Assembly: GCF_035594125.1 (NCBI RefSeq)
Contig: NC_087151.1
Span: 31,779,693 to 31,843,692, forward strand
DNA length: 64,000 nucleotides
Direction of reading: 5' to 3'
Source of the DNA: Scylla paramamosain
Lineage: Eukaryota; Arthropoda; Malacostraca; Decapoda; Portunidae
Shown: piece after piece, positions 37,021-56,685 of the stretch
Numbering within the stretch: the stretch's first letter is position 1
Layout of the letters: each line of letters begins with the position of its first letter
The notes under the pieces: model-generated
What the model saw: only the letters and a program-made list of their open reading frames with translations
Database searches by the model: none
Told to the model about the DNA's origin: nothing
Made by a program: the position numbers and the translations under genes

Positions 37021-38598
37021 TAAGGGGGACAAATTAAGTTAAGTTAGTATCTTTTAGAGCTGGGGGTCAGGGGGGGAAGGGGCAAAGCTCCTGATTAGCT
37101 TAGAGTTGGATTAGGCTAGAAATTTTGTTTTTAAAATAGGATGTCTAACCTTTAAAATTTTTCATGAATATCCAATTTTGGCTTCCCCACCCTAAAACCA
37201 TGCTTTCCCAGGTCCCCAAGCCTGTTTGAGGTATTTAGGGGGCACGGTGGGGGAGCAAACCTATTAAAAAGAATTCTGGATCAGCCATTCTATCAAGTGA
37301 AGTGAGTTTCCTTCATTGGAAATAACGTTTTAATAAAAGTCAATGACATACTTTTTTCTAGATGTTTAATCTGAATAAGTCATATCCCATGCAGCTTGAT
37401 AGTATTCTCAAGATACCCGCGATACATTTTAAAATGGTCATTTTGTACATGCTCAGTATCTATTCCAGCTGCTGTTCTTTTGCTTTTGTCAAATGGTGCA
37501 CCCCCAGCAAACTCATACCCCCCAGTCTGTTCTCAGCGGGTCTGTTGATTAGCTACGATTGCTGACAGGTAAGTCCACCAAGTGCCATGTCATCTCGGTG
37601 TGTGTGTCTGTGTGTGTAACTTCACTGATTTCATGAAAATGTCATACAGTTCTATGTCGAAAAATGTAACTAAAAGGGAAATAAATAAACAAATAAATAA
37701 ATTATTTAAAGAACAAAAGCCTGTAACTAGTTAGGCAGTTCTCTCCGACTTAGACAAAGATATTATGAAGTACTCCAAGTTGAAGAAGATGAGGTACACG
37801 TAAATTACCTTTTTTTTTTTTACTTGACAACCAGGTACTGGAGAAGTTAGTGCCTTCCACAGCGGTGTAATGTGCCAATGTTAGGAGCAGCGGCAGAAGC
37901 TGAGCCAAGGACCGGCCAGCAGACGATGCCGCTTGGCTGTGTAGCAGCTGATGAGCCTTGGCAAGTTGGCTTTCTTGCCACCACTGAGTTTGGGGGGAGT
38001 GATGAAAAAAAAAAAAAAAAATTGAGTCGCAAATGGCACAGGAGAACTAGAAAGTTACTTAAGACTATAAGAAAAATACAAAACAAATCTCAAGATAAGA
38101 TTTACGTTGTGCCTTGACAACGGCTCCCTATTCTAACATGTAATAATTTATATTCGGTTGTTCTCATAACCAATGACTGGTTTTCTCTTAGTTGTATTAT
38201 TATTGTTGTAGTTTTAATTAGTATGTTATATTCTAATCAGGGAAAGAAAAGTAGTTGATGTACCGGTGTTGAGTGTTATATATGTTTTAGTGGAGTTGCT
38301 CAGGGATAGGGAGTTTCAGACAAGCAAAAGGACATATGGAGGAAGGGTTTCATCTGTCACCCGATACCTGAGTCAAGGAAAGTGGCTTCCTGACTAAGCT
38401 GTCCTGTGATAATTATCTCGTCTGCTTGTCACGACTTTGGTTAGTGACACCCTGTACGCAACTCAAAGGTCTGTAGTTACCTAACGCCCCCTCAGCCTCG
38501 CCAGTCACTTTAGAATGTTATACAGTTATAACTAATAATTCTTGTAGCGGTATCATTATGCATATCCACCCGTCTCACGGCAAAAAAAAAAAAAAAAA
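37021..38598. other. Intergenic sequence with G-rich patches
   Basis: Includes the G-rich strings around 37058-37080 and 37225-37255 and a GC-rich block at 37855-38000. No gene was supported; the 81-codon frame at 37872-38117 passes through an A-run and is not called. Confidence 0.4.
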
Positions 38599-39054
38599 CG
38601 AACACACACACTATCCTTTCAATGACTGGAAAGAGGATCCCAGCTAAAAACTGAGGTAAATCTTTGAAATTTCGTCCTGACCTTATTATTCGTTTGTCAC
38701 AAGGTAATATGAGGTTAGAAATGCTCCTAGCAGTGTGATCTAGACCGTGAGACACTTCATACTTACATGCGGTTTATTGGGGGAAACTGCAATTATACCA
38801 AAAAAAGCTTATCATGGGACTTGGTGTACTGAAATGTTAGTTATTGCGGTGTAATTAAAGTTTCCCCCAACAAACCGCACGTAAGTATGAAGTGTCTCAC
38901 GGTCTAGATCACACTGCTAGGAGCACTTCTAACCCCATATTACCTTGTTGCAAACGAATAATAAGGTCGGGACGGAATTCAAAGATTTACCTCAGTTTCT
39001 AGCTGGGATCAATGACTGTTTCCACAGTCATTGAAAGGATAGTGTGTGTGTTCG
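38599..39054. repeat. 200-bp-arm palindrome between MTX1 and COQ3
   Basis: Arms 38599-38799 and 38849-39054 are reverse complements at roughly 85-90% identity around a spacer of about 50 bp. Landmarks shared in inverse orientation are GAGACACTTCATACTTAC and CTTATTATTCGTTTG. The right arm contains an extra small hairpin, AATGACTG..CAGTCATT (39011-39032). No open frame is present. Confidence 0.85.
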
Positions 39055-39089
39055 TGTGTTTGTTATCAATGCTGGAGTGTGTTCGTTTG

Positions 39090-39302
39090 TTAGGTTAGGT
39101 TAGATTAGGAGGTAAATTTATAGTTTAAGCCAATGTCCCCAATCTCTACCCACGGCCCACGGCGTTATTATTAATTTCCGACAAGTAGTGGAATCATTAG
39201 AAATGATGTGAATAGTGAGAAAAACAAAATGAGGTAGGTTATTACCACGTAGTGTGTAATGGCTTAAACTATAGTAAAACCCTAACCTAACCTAACCTAA
39301 CA
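39090..39302. repeat. TTAGG / CCTAA tracts in opposite orientation
   Basis: TTAGGTTAGGTTAGATTAGG at 39090-39109 and CCTAACCTAACCTAACCTAA at 39281-39300 face each other across the first copy of the 118-bp direct repeat. Confidence 0.8.
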
Positions 39303-39510
39303 ACTGAAGTTCAGGCAACAATACACCATTTATGTTTACCTGTGGACTTAGAAAAAGTTGAGAGCGCTGTACATTCCCAGGCCTATTGTGGCATTATTAT
39401 TAATTTCCGACAAGTAGTGTAATCATTAGAAATGATGTGAATAGTGAGAGGAACAAAATGAGGTAGGTTATTACCACATAGTGTGTAATGGCTTAAACTA
39501 TAATAAAACC
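39165..39510 (+). repeat. 118-bp direct repeat pair
   Basis: The segments 39165-39282 and 39393-39510 are nearly identical (about six differences). Both run from TTATTATTAATTTCCGACAA to TAAAACC. Each is followed at once by a TTAGG/CCTAA tract. The 110-bp spacer is unrelated. Confidence 0.9.
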
Positions 39511-40659
39511 AATTAGGATAGGTAAGGTTAGGTAAGGTTAGGATAGGTAAGGTTAGGTTACCTTAGCTTTATGGTTGTGTTCGAATATACTAATGGTGGG
39601 GGTTCGAGGGGGGCACAGCCCCCTGGTTATAATAGGTTTTTGGTTTGCTACATTTAGGAAATTTGCTTGACTTCTAGGGAAATTTCCCTACATTTTCAAG
39701 GTCTATATATCACTCGTATGTGCCCCCCCCCCTCCAAAAACCCCTGGTTCCCCACAGGCCCCCAAGCTTGCTGGAGGGGTTGGGGGGAGTGTGGGTAGAG
39801 ATTGGGGATATTGGGTGAAACTGCAAATTTACTGTTATTGCTATTTAATTATGAGGTATTATTTTAGAAGAGGACCATAACACTAGACATTCAGGAGTAG
39901 TTTTTTTATTAACTTTATGGATACTGAGAAACTTACTTTATTGAAGTTTTCGTTGGAAATTAATGCCTTCCATGATATGAGGGACTTTTGTTAGGTGATG
40001 CATGTAGGTTAGGTCAGATTAGGTTAGATCAGGTTAGGTCAGGTCAGCTATCATCTCCATTCAAGTACCCTAAAATGACCATTTTCATGTTCCCCACCCA
40101 TAAATCCTGCTTCCTGAGTCCTCAACATTGTAGGGGGATGAGGGGAGGAGAGGCAAAATTAAATATTTCAAACATGTTTTATGCTTACAATTGTCTAACA
40201 TAAAAAAAAAAATAATAACAATAATAAACATCATAGTTTTGTACCCAAAATGCAGTTTGGTCCTACTGTAAAAATTTATCAATTATGATGGCAGCATTTC
40301 AGTGTCCATCACTTTGACGTTGATATCGTTTTGTCGTTTACATTGTTTTTTCGTATTTTCTTCAAATATTGGCCAAGAGAGGTCATTGCTGGGGACCTGT
40401 CATAGAACCACATAACTTCCCACCTATTTCTGTTAACTATTTTGTTATTTCATGTTACTTAACATTTTTTCCTATTACACTCTCTGAGGCACTATATTTT
40501 TCCTCAGTCTTATTATTTTAGGTTAGTGCATTATTTTACACTTAACTTTTGCCACCATCAGATTTACCTAATTTGTTTCTTGTATGGTTAGTAGAAAAAT
40601 ATTACTTTTTTTACTCACAGACTATTTAACATTAGATGGATATTTTCATGCATGACATT

Positions 40660-40741
<82 letters not shown>

Positions 40742-41180
40742 TCTATTTCACATTGCCATGCACTGTCATTTAATGAACTCTTGAAAGTGAAACTTGTGGT
40801 CTGCATCTTGCCTTTATGAACTATTCTTTATCTCAGTAGCTGTTGACAAAACAGCATATTATTATTTTTGTCCAAGAACATCAACTTAAGCAAGTTCTAA
40901 GTCTTTGGATTTTTCTGGGATATCTTGTATAACAAAGGATCAAAGGGAGTCACAGTGCAAGTCTCTGAATGTTAACAGATGATAATCATAGCAGTGAATG
41001 AATTAGAACTAGAACTTCATCTATCACAAAATAAGTTTTGCAAGACAGGTTCAGGATATAGCTGTTATGTTCAGTGAGTCAACTTTACTGGACCAAAACT
41101 CTGTGGCTGTGTGATGCAAGTGTGACTGATGGTCTCGTGTGGTATGTATTTATTTATTTATTTATTTATTTTTGTCTCTA
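39511..41180. other. COQ3 upstream region with TTAGG tracts and a GA array
   Basis: TTAGG variants lie at 39514-39560 and 40007-40047. A C-rich run at 39722-39735 and the inverted partner of 39112-39153 (at 39790-39831) are also present. The rest is AT-rich with no coding signal. Confidence 0.5.
40662..40736. repeat. (GA)n microsatellite
   Basis: 75 bp of GA, about 450 bp upstream of the COQ3 start exon. Confidence 0.97.
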
Positions 41181-41192
41181 GATATAGTGACT

Positions 41193-45342
<4,150 letters not shown>

Positions 45343-45779
45343 TTTTGTAGAGTTCTGATAGAATTGATGTAAGTAAAATAATACATTGTTATCAAGCTTT
45401 TGTAATTTTTTTATTTACTTTCACAAAACAGTTTGTACTTCAATACTGATATCTTCATCTATTACATTAAAATCATTATCATTGTCAGTGGAATAAAGTT
45501 TAAATTATATGTACTGACACCAAGTCCTTGAAAATAATAACATTCATTAAGAAATCTGACAGTAAGTAAAGTAGGAAAATAAATGTGTGGTATCTGCATT
45601 GCTGCCACTACATGTTACTGGAGTTGTGATATTTTTTTGGTGACCAGTACAAGTAAGAAAAGGTCCCCTGTATGGCTTGGCCTCCTTCAGTGTGTAAGTA
45701 GCTAAGTAACAGGAGAATAACCTGGAAATCCTCAGAAAACCACCAAGAGAAAGGCCAATTTGCTTTTTTGAGATCATCT
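45343..45779. other. COQ3 3' UTR and convergent intergenic gap
   Basis: Contains the COQ3 poly(A) signal at 45492-45497. No further gene is seen before the minus-strand LINE fragment. Confidence 0.5.
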
Positions 45780-46104
45780 GTTCTTTTGAAACAGTTTGAG
45801 TCGAGGGAAGGGGGAAACTGAAATAAAAAGTTCTAGAGTTTACCAGTAAGAGGGACGAAAGAGTGGACATAGTGGTTAAATACTGCATTAGGAAGGTGAA
45901 CAGAATAGGGATTGGAATTAGCAGCAAGCCTTGTACAGCAAGACCATGGAAGGAGACACATGCAGTTAGCAAGTTCAGAAGAGCAGTAACCAAGGAAATT
46001 ATGGTAGAAGATAGGATGATGCAACATTGTGGCAATGAGCGAGAGAACACAGTCTAAGAAAAGAGTAACTGATGTGATGAAAAGCTTTTGACTCCACCCT
46101 CTTT
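45780..46104 (-). mobile_element. LINE copy 6, short degraded fragment
   Basis: On the minus strand, the sequence from 46104 (AGGGTGGAGTCAAAAGC) to about 45780 follows the LINE C-terminal coding region, with a conserved CAGTTAGCAAG..TCAGAAGAGCAGT block in the opposite sense. Divergence is clearly higher than in the other copies and the 3' tail is absent. It lies between the convergent COQ3 and CBY1 genes. Confidence 0.75.
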
Positions 46105-46334
46105 AAATTTAATTCAATTATTTACTGTATTGTTGAAATATTATATAATGGGTTTGCAATGCTAACAATATGCCTGTTGTGAAGAGAACCCCATGGTGTG
46201 GCCCCCAAGGACAGGCTTACCCACCCTCTTTAGTAGGTGGCCTGTAGAGTTGAACATACTCATGACCAAGCAAGACTACAGTTACCCTCTGCTAAAATTC
46301 ATTAAACTGATGTCATCAGCATCACCCTTCCACA

Positions 46335-46543
46335 TCATCTTGATTTCAATCGGTTGAGTTCTTTCTCCTTAAGTAAGGTATCTGCAGACTTTTCAGTCAA
46401 CTGAAATATATAAAAAAATCATAAGTAACCATGAAATATATTTTACAAATCAATAGTGTGTGTGTGTGCAACACCTTGTCTTGGCATTCAATAGTACAGT
46501 AAAACTTTCAATATATTGTACCAATTATGGCACAAGCCACTCC

Positions 46544-46593
<50 letters not shown>

Positions 46594-47319
46594 AAAAAAA
46601 ATAAATAAATAAAAAAATAAAAAATAAATAAATAAATAAAGGTAATTCATGTCACCTAACTCATGTGAATATGGATGAAGTAATGTATCCCCCTACCAGT
46701 ATTTATGCTTGGATCAAAGACTTGGATGTGGAATAGGGTACACCAGCTGAGTGTGTATGTGTTGTGGTAATGAGTCATTTGAGATAAGTGAAGCAATATC
46801 AGTGGATGGAAGCATTAAGAGCCTGTGTAATGGCTACAGTATGGGCATCTGGACAAACTGTGTGAAGAGTATTCGTTGAATGAATGAAAAGAAATACACT
46901 GGAGTTTTTTGGCCACACACACACACACAAAAAAAAAATAAATAAATAAAAATAAAAAATAAATAAATAAAAAAAGGTACATGACTGAAATCAAAGGGCC
47001 TGGTAGGAGACAAAGGCCATTCAGGAGGTGGAAGGATGTAACAGGGAGAGGTTTTGAACAAAAAAAGAAAGAATTTTTGGATAAGAAGAAGTGAAGCCTA
47101 TTTTACCACTGTCATCTCTTTAGGGGATATTTCCACAAGGAACAGAGCTAATAGAGGTACTGGTACATGTTTCTGTAAAATAAGATTTTTTTTTCTTCCT
47201 ATGTTTGATTCCAAGTCCTTAACCCATATTGTTTTTTGATAAAGTAAATGAACTAAAGAAAACTTTAATATCAATGAAAAATCAATCAAACATTGAATCC
47301 AAATTATTTATTTTATTTT

Positions 47320-47350
<31 letters not shown>

Positions 47351-47784
47351 TATAATTATTATTTATTTTTCTTATGGCTTACCATATCAAGTAAAAGTTC
47401 CACCTTCAGCTTCAGCAGATTGTTTTCCTCTAACAAGGACTGATTTTGCTGACGGAGATGAGCCACCTCACGGTTGCTGACACGCCCCCTTGGTCCACTC
47501 TCTTTGGGAAAAAGAGTTACATATACAGAGAAACATCATAAGGTATCTGTCAATTCTGCTAAAATTCAGCAATTACAAGATTAATTATTAAACTAACCTG
47601 ATATCCACTCTCCATCCTCAAAAGTAGCATTTTGTCCAGAAATATTCAATTTAATCTTACTAAAATCATGAGCTAAATCTTGCCCTGATTTGTCTGATTC
47701 TCTTCTTAAACTTGACAGAGATAAGGATCTTCTTGGAGGAGACTTGCCAGGTGAAAAGCTGCGACCAAAGAGATTAATGGGCAT
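46335..47784 (-). CDS. CBY1: Chibby homologue (basal-body protein, beta-catenin antagonist), three coding exons
   Basis: Chibby localises to the ciliary basal body/centriole and, in animals studied, restrains beta-catenin signalling. Exons are 47784-47598, 47501-47383 and 46400-46335, in phase, giving 123 codons plus TGA; the human protein has 126. Residues 1-26 (MPINLFGRSFSPGKSPPRRS start) follow the family N-terminus, including the serine-rich SLSLSSL stretch that in the human protein holds a 14-3-3 binding serine. ATFEDGEWIS matches the conserved FENGQW block. Residues of about 70-123 form the leucine-heptad coiled coil (LRQQNQSLLEENNLLKLKV) used for dimerisation. The frame is open upstream of the ATG to an acceptor at 47839; the chosen start aligns with the family start. 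A minus-strand donor at 48733 suggests the 5' UTR exon. Confidence 0.95.
46544..46640. repeat. (AC)n followed by A/AAAT-rich tract
   Basis: 46 bp of AC and about 50 bp of A-rich AAAT units in CBY1 intron 2. A second, similar block lies at 46915-46975. Confidence 0.95.
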
Positions 47785-47838
47785 AACTGCTCTCTTGGGT
47801 ATGCCTTGAGAATCTCTCAAGAGGCAAAATTTCAGCAC

Positions 47839-48733
47839 CCTGAAAACATTAATACTCATATAAAGTATCATTTTATATTCCTCTAACAATAGATATCATA
47901 TAATGAACAATATACTAAAAGAATTATAAATAATTGAAAAGGGAAAGAAATACCTCTGCTTCATGCAACCAGTCACCAATGTTCATAATATGTACACCTA
48001 GTGTTTTTTTAAAGCTTTACATCTAAAGTCACATTCTCTCAGCAGCCACTAAAGAGGCAAAATCATCTATGATGTTTAGAGAAATTTTAAAAAGTTACCT
48101 TGAATAAGAGATTGTAATAATTAGTTATATTTAGTACTTAAATAGGATTACATAAAGATAATATTAGCATTTTCATCTGAGGGCTAAGTTGTTAGGTTTG
48201 GTTAGCTTTAGGTTCAGTTAATTAATTTTACTGTTGATTCCTTTCTTTGTATAACGAAAAAAAAAAAAAGAAGCCCACAAATAAATAGTAACTTTCAAAA
48301 TATTTAAGCTAAGATTATTACCATAAAACCCATTAAGTGACTTCCATAATGTGGATAAGAATGTAGCATGATGGATGCAATGTGATGCTCTCCCTTAGAT
48401 TATCATGGAAACATTGAGACACTGATCTGCAGGCGGGATAAACTAGTCATGAGAAGCTTAATTACGATAGGAATCGAATCTCTGTGAGGATAAACAAAAA
48501 CAAAACAAAAAAATAGGAAGTTTGACTCTGATAGCTGATCAGATAGGATGATCACCAAGGTCTGAGTGGATTTCAGACAGCCTTCCTTGTCTCACCACTA
48601 CAGCAAGGGATCGATGGAAAGTTGTTATCTCCACGTGCGCGATGGCCCTTTGTTTGGTGACTCAACATACGGTAAAAAAATATATATAGTGCTCAGGCAG
48701 CTGTGAGTGTAGCACAGGCCACAAATACTCACG
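47839..48733 (-). other. CBY1 upstream intron
   Basis: Lies between the putative 5' UTR donor and the exon 1 acceptor. AT-rich, with no other feature recognised. Confidence 0.4.
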
Positions 48734-48815
48734 TCAGATTGTTTGTTTACACTAGGGAATGTTCGCTGTTTGCATTCTCCGCCACGGAGACCGACGCACG
48801 CGCGACACTATTATT
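48734..48815 (-). promoter_or_regulatory. Probable CBY1 first (untranslated) exon / promoter
   Basis: This short GC- and CpG-rich island (CACGCGCGACAC, read on plus) contrasts with its AT-rich surroundings. On the minus strand it ends at a consensus donor (CTGAC then GTGAGT at 48732). No ATG-led frame continues into the Chibby coding exon, so it would be 5' UTR. Confidence 0.45.
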
Positions 48816-48945
48816 ATTATTATTATTGTTGTTGTTGTTATTACCTTAAAGAACGGGTGAAAAATATCACATATATAATTATTAAAGCTATTATATTAAA
48901 GATATCTCCATGAGCACTAAAAACGTTTTGAACTTAAATCAGAGG

Positions 48946-48948
<3 letters not shown>

Positions 48949-49039
<91 letters not shown>
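48949..49039. repeat. (CT)n microsatellite
   Basis: 91 bp of CT about 140 bp upstream of the putative CBY1 first exon. Confidence 0.97.
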
Positions 49040-53742
<4,703 letters not shown>

Positions 53743-54252
53743 TTTTATGAGGTGGTAGGATGCATTTGGTTCTCCCCAACATTTAAAACTGATAGGTGGT
53801 ATACTCGTAACTCATAAGGGTTAACTGGAATATTGTACTTTGTTGTGATGCAGTATGTGACATCTTATAGTATGTTACGCACATTTTTCCAAGCTGTTAC
53901 TACTTTGTTAAATTTGGTTAACATTTGTTCGTTCATTACCTCAAACTAAACAATCCACCATGAAGTACTCATTACCGTGCCGGCGTACGCAACCATCTTT
54001 AACTCTTGCATACCACTAATCCAGATATACAAAAACAAATTTTCCCTAAAGAATAGTAAATAAATAAATAAAGAAAGGAAACCAAAATCAATCAATAATT
54101 CAATATTGTTACGAAACCCTTGGAGGAAAAATAAGAAGCCATGACATCACAAGTGAAACACTAAAAGCTCCGACGCCTTCTCGGAAGTCAACCCGAAACT
54201 TTGCTCAGCAACAAATACTGTCGACACTCACCCACCTCAACATTTTCCTGTT

Positions 54253-54317
54253 ATGCCTGCTTGTTCGGCCTATGGCTGCACCAGGAGGAGTGACGATGAA
54301 GAGATATCACTTCAACG
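54253..54317 (+). CDS. First coding exon of a THAP-domain protein
   Basis: The ATG at 54253 opens a frame that starts MPACSAYGCTRRSDDEEISL and ends at a GTAAAG donor after 65 bases, in phase 2. The MPxCxxxxC start, with the first two zinc-binding cysteines of the C2CH THAP finger, and the IS-(L/F)-(Q/H)-R segment are the beginning of the THAP DNA-binding domain. That domain is used by transcription regulators and P-element-type transposases. The downstream exon with the distal Cys and His was not found in the window, so this may be a live gene, a transposase or a relic. Confidence 0.55.
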
Positions 54318-55260
54318 GTAAAGTGTAGACATTTTCATGGCCAGTCATCACATGAAATACTAGAAAACTGGGTTAGATCATGAGCGCGCCAAAAAAAAAA
54401 AAAAAAAAAGCGCGAGATGATATGACGTTATTTTAAGAATTTAATTTGCCGTTCGTCTTCCGAGAGATCCACATGCAAGCAAATCAAAATAAAGTAATGC
54501 AGAGTTATATATGTATCACCAGAAGTGCAGTGAACACTGACTCTTACCTATTAGAAATGATAAACGATGTGATGAATCTGTGCGTTTGTATGCCACAAAC
54601 TCCTCTGCTATACTATTCACGACTGACAGTTATGACTTGCGCAAGCAAATGTCAATCAAATTGCTGGAATATTTAGCTCCTTGTGGCTTCATAATTAATA
54701 TTAACAGTATTTTCTCGAAACCTGCAAAATCCGTGCTGGATTAAGGGTGTCTTGAGCCCTGGGCAGTGAGGCAATCCAGGGCACCTCTGATTCGTTGACC
54801 TTTCTTTTTTCTTCAATTGGAACATTTGAATGCCTGATTATTTTGGTCCCCTTTCTGCGTAGGCCCATGATGGCCTCCCTAAAAGTCATTCCAGGGGCTG
54901 CCATCACCATCCCTTAATCCATCACTGCAAATAACATGTCCAATTTAACCGAACATAGCCCACCATATTGTAAAAACAGCAAGTAGTTATGCATATTTTA
55001 TAGAAAGAAAGGTATTTCTTGATAAGAAGTCTGCTCCTCCCCATTCCGCACCCTAACGTCTCAAACAAGTTTGAGGACATGCGGGGATTTTTTTATTTTT
55101 TACTTTATTTATTTATTTTTATTTATTTATTTTTTTTATTTTTTTTTGTGGGGGAAGAAAAAATAAGTGAAATAAGGGTCTTAAAAAATCTAAGGAAATT
55201 TACCTTAATATTTCGAATTTTCCTAGCGTATCCCAGCCCCTAGACTCCCCACCCATTGCT
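54318..55260. other. Possible THAP-gene intron and unassigned sequence
   Basis: An A-run (54391-54409) sits between GCGCGCC and GCGCGAG. A 69-codon minus frame (54701-54910) has no recognisable domain. A T/TTTA-rich patch lies at 55088-55150. Confidence 0.35.
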
Positions 55261-55590
55261 AGGATGTTAACCTAACCTAGCATAGCCTGACCTAGCCGGT
55301 CAGGCTGAACCCCCCTTGGACCCCCAACCCTCACTAGGATGTTAACCTAACCTAGCATAACTTAACTTAATCTAACCTAACCTAGCATAACCTAATCTAA
55401 CCTAAACCTAATCTAACATAACTTACCAAATCTAACCTAACTTAGCATAACTTAACCTAATCTAACCTAACCTAGCATAACCTGATCTAACCTAGCATAA
55501 CCTAACCTAACCTAGCCAAGGGAGACTACAGTCCCCCTCTGGATCCCCCCCTGCTAGGAGATTAACCTAACCTAGCATAACTTAACCTAA
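55261..55590. repeat. CCTAA/TTAGG-type interspersed telomere-like array
   Basis: About 330 bp rich in CCTAACCTAGCATAACCTAA variants. A higher-order unit of roughly 10-20 bp alternates CCTAA with CTAGCATAA. The sentence GATGTTAACCTAACCTAGCA recurs at 55264 and 55340. This is the longest telomere-like tract in the window. Confidence 0.75.
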
Positions 55591-55644
55591 CGAGGGATCT
55601 CAAAAATTATACCATTATGCCTTATTTGTGTGGTGTTGATATTC

Positions 55645-56318
55645 TCAAACCAGTGGAGGTGGATACAGTTCAGCAGCTTTGTTGATAAAGACGTGAAACC
55701 TCTTCTTCATGTCTCTGTGCCGCATCTCAAATACATTTGTAGCTAAATAACCCACATAGTGAGTTTTTCTCCCAAACTCTGGCACTTTTCTCTTCACCTC
55801 CCTCCACTGTTGTGTTTGTATGTGCTTCAGTGTCAGGATCAACGAAGTTGTGGAAGTGATTCACAGTCAGGTGTTTGAACCATTCACTCTCCAAACAACT
55901 GTATGCTTTCCAGCAGTCACTAATAATAGTTGTTCCTGGTAAAATATGGTCTTTTATTATAGTGAGAAGAGTGTCTCTGTTTATGGCTTCTATGGGCACC
56001 AGAAAACATGAATGAGTTCCTGCATATACCACTAAACACCCTCTTCCCTTCTATTACTCTTCCAACATTATATTTTCTTTTCCCAAATTTAGATTTATCT
56101 ATTTCCACAATTCCTCCAGCAGCACCAATTTTTTCCTCCTGTCAAACAGACCAAGCAACTAAAACCTCACAAGCAAGACTCAGTCAGTCACTTATAGTTT
56201 TGTCATCCAGTCCGAGTTCATCTTTTGCCACTTTGTAAGAAAAGTAGTCATGCACAAAACAAATTCACAAAGTGCATATTTGTCTCAAAATCAACATGGC
56301 TCTTGTCAAACCTTGTGC

Positions 56319-56416
<98 letters not shown>

Positions 56417-56685
56417 AGAGAAGAAAATTGCATTTTTTCTTTCCTTTCTTAGGCACTGTGTATATATCTTGTCAGACCAAAATACCTTTCTACATATCTC
56501 TACACAGCACTCCTTCTGCACTTTTCACACAGTTTCTTCTCAGGCAGTAAGCCATGTTTCATTAAAAACTTTAGTAAGCCTTCACAGTCCTTGAAATAAA
56601 TTCCTATAAAATCCCTATAGGACAAATAACATCCTTCACAACTCGCGGGAAGATGTTCATCACGTCCTACTTTGTTGTTAGCCAT
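55645..56685 (-). pseudogene. Merlin/ISXO2-type DNA transposase, broken
   Basis: On the minus strand a start-like frame from 56685 gives an N-terminal region with a zinc-ribbon-like CEKC (LLKFLMKHGLLPEKKLCEKC). An AT array (56324-56414) and several stops follow. The catalytic core then appears: EIDKSKFGKRKYNVGR (first acidic residue, near 56090), GTTIISDCWKAY (second, near 55935) and AHTNTTVEG (third, near 55800). These are the DDE signatures of the ISXO2/IS1016 domain found in Merlin elements. At least two frameshifts (near 55990 and 55800) make it inactive. TIRs could not be defined. Confidence 0.8.
56324..56414. repeat. (AT)n microsatellite
   Basis: 91 bp of AT inside the Merlin-type transposase remnant. 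Confidence 0.97.

Larger units (their letters stand above)
36160..41181. promoter_or_regulatory. Shared 5' region of divergent MTX1 and COQ3
   Basis: The start codons are about 5.1 kb apart and the genes point away from each other. Acceptors at 36159 (minus) and 41182 (plus) show that each has at least one untranslated upstream exon here. A GC-rich block at 37855-38000 and the segment around 38380-38520 are the best candidates for first exons or promoter, but no TATA box or initiator was assigned. The region is also occupied by a palindrome, direct repeats and TTAGG tracts. Confidence 0.4.

Noticed and set aside
37872..38117. 81-codon plus-strand frame in the GC-rich block between MTX1 and COQ3
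   Set aside because: It runs through an A homopolymer (KKKKK), lacks a domain, and the block is better explained as a promoter or untranslated exon.
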